A stretch of 64,000 nt of DNA from Lentisphaera profundi (lineage in GTDB: Bacteria > Verrucomicrobiota > Lentisphaeria > Lentisphaerales > Lentisphaeraceae). Position 1 is the first letter of the stretch; the number at the start of each line of letters is the position of its first letter. The stretch covers positions 248,001 to 312,000 of the forward strand of contig NZ_CP117811.1 of the NCBI RefSeq assembly GCF_028728065.1. The letters run 5' to 3'. Positions 63,603 to 64,000 of the stretch are shown here, piece by piece. The notes under the pieces were generated by a model. The model ran no database searches. It was given only the letters and a program-made list of their open reading frames with translations, and was not told where the DNA came from. Both the position numbers and the translations under genes were made by a program.

Positions 63603-63632
63603 ATATTCATCTAAATTTATTAGGATGAATAT
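63603..63632 (+). promoter_or_regulatory. Hairpin covering the sigma-gene ribosome site
   Basis: ATATTCATC (63603-63611) pairs perfectly with GATGAATAT (63624-63632), which abuts the start codon at 63633 and includes part of the AGGA ribosome site. In RNA it could hide the start region, giving translational or temperature control. Confidence 0.45.
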
Positions 63633-64000
63633 ATGACTGATTGGAATACGCGTCAGACGCTATTGATACGAGCTAAGAATCACGATGATGAATCAGCTTG
63701 GGAAGAGTTTGTTTATTATTACCGTCCCTATCTCTATGTGATTGCGAGGCGGATGAATTTAAGTCATCATGACTCTGAAGAAATCAGTCAAAATGTCTTG
63801 ATCAAACTTTGGGACAAGATGCCGGACTTTGATTACAGTCAACAAAAAGGCCGTTTTCGCGGCTGGCTCTGTACAGTCACTGGAAACACAGTGAAAAACT
63901 TCCTAAAATCTCAACAAGCTCGTCTCAAACGTTATGAGAAAGTGAAACGTCAGGAAGTTGAGGGTTACCTCAATGGTGTAAGCTTACCTGAGATCGAAGA
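63633..64000 (+). CDS. ECF-type RNA polymerase sigma factor (partial, runs off the window)
   Basis: The first 122 codons of a sigma-70 family protein. Region 2 is visible: AWEEFVYYYRPYLYVIARRMN, then SEEISQNVLIKLWDKMPDFDY and KGRFRGWLCTVTGNTVKNFL. It most resembles the factor at 52669 in layout (LPEIEE near the end in both). Region 4 lies beyond the edge. Whether a convergent kinase gene follows, as for the other three, cannot be seen. Confidence 0.85.
   Translation, partial: MTDWNTRQTLLIRAKNHDDESAWEEFVYYYRPYLYVIARRMNLSHHDSEEISQNVLIKLWDKMPDFDYSQQKGRFRGWLCTVTGNTVKNFLKSQQARLKRYEKVKRQEVEGYLNGVSLPEIE

Overview
The window looks like chromosome from a marine member of the Lentisphaerota, close to Lentisphaera. 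This is inferred from gene content, not from a marker gene. It has AT-rich DNA, pseudopilins with an H-X9-DG-type C-terminus, serine/threonine kinases paired with ECF sigma factors, and many secreted sulfatases, glycosidases and carbohydrate esterases. No rRNA, tRNA or CRISPR array was recognised.

Layout. (1) 1-16100 (+) is one compact operon: the tail of a DUF58 gene, two VWA/BatA-type membrane proteins, a DUF4175-like membrane protein, a coiled-coil protein, a squalene-cyclase-fold protein, an unknown secreted protein and a 2029-residue propeller protein. Five consecutive genes from the first VWA gene to the cyclase-fold gene overlap by ATGA. (2) 16144-27282 holds a GH36-like glycosidase with a pseudopilin, a divergent sulfatase, an alpha/beta hydrolase, a kinase/sigma pair (tail to tail) and a GH97 gene. 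Between the sigma factor and GH97 lie a MITE-like element and a structured repeat. (3) 27807-28321 is a toxin-antitoxin pair. (4) 28475-35423 (-) alternates sialate O-acetylesterases with SGNH esterases, including one fusion of the two. (5) 35862-40189 encodes two unknown secreted proteins. (6) 40257-42600 is a rearranged segment: a REP-associated (RAYT) transposase, a truncated copy of it, 19 copies of a short repeat, and debris of a lost esterase gene. (7) 42630-48228 (-) runs pseudopilin, GH89 alpha-N-acetylglucosaminidase, sialate O-acetylesterase. (8) 48407-55646 carries two further kinase/sigma pairs around an SGNH esterase. (9) 55802-63535 (+) has a pseudopilin, a beta-helix protein, a sulfatase and a lipoprotein beta-helix protein. 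(10) A fourth sigma gene runs off the right edge.

Reading it together: the enzymes fit outside-the-cell or periplasmic breakdown of sulfated, acetylated and amino-sugar-containing glycans (heparan-like or mucin-like; inferred). The kinase/sigma pairs are plausible regulators. Five glycan-gene promoters share a two-part element, ATCAAAAA then 14-15 bases then GTTT, 27-35 bases before the start codon. All three kinases lack the usual VAIK lysine and carry lysines in the glycine-rich loop, as in eukaryotic WNK kinases. The most unusual DNA is the RAYT repeat array.
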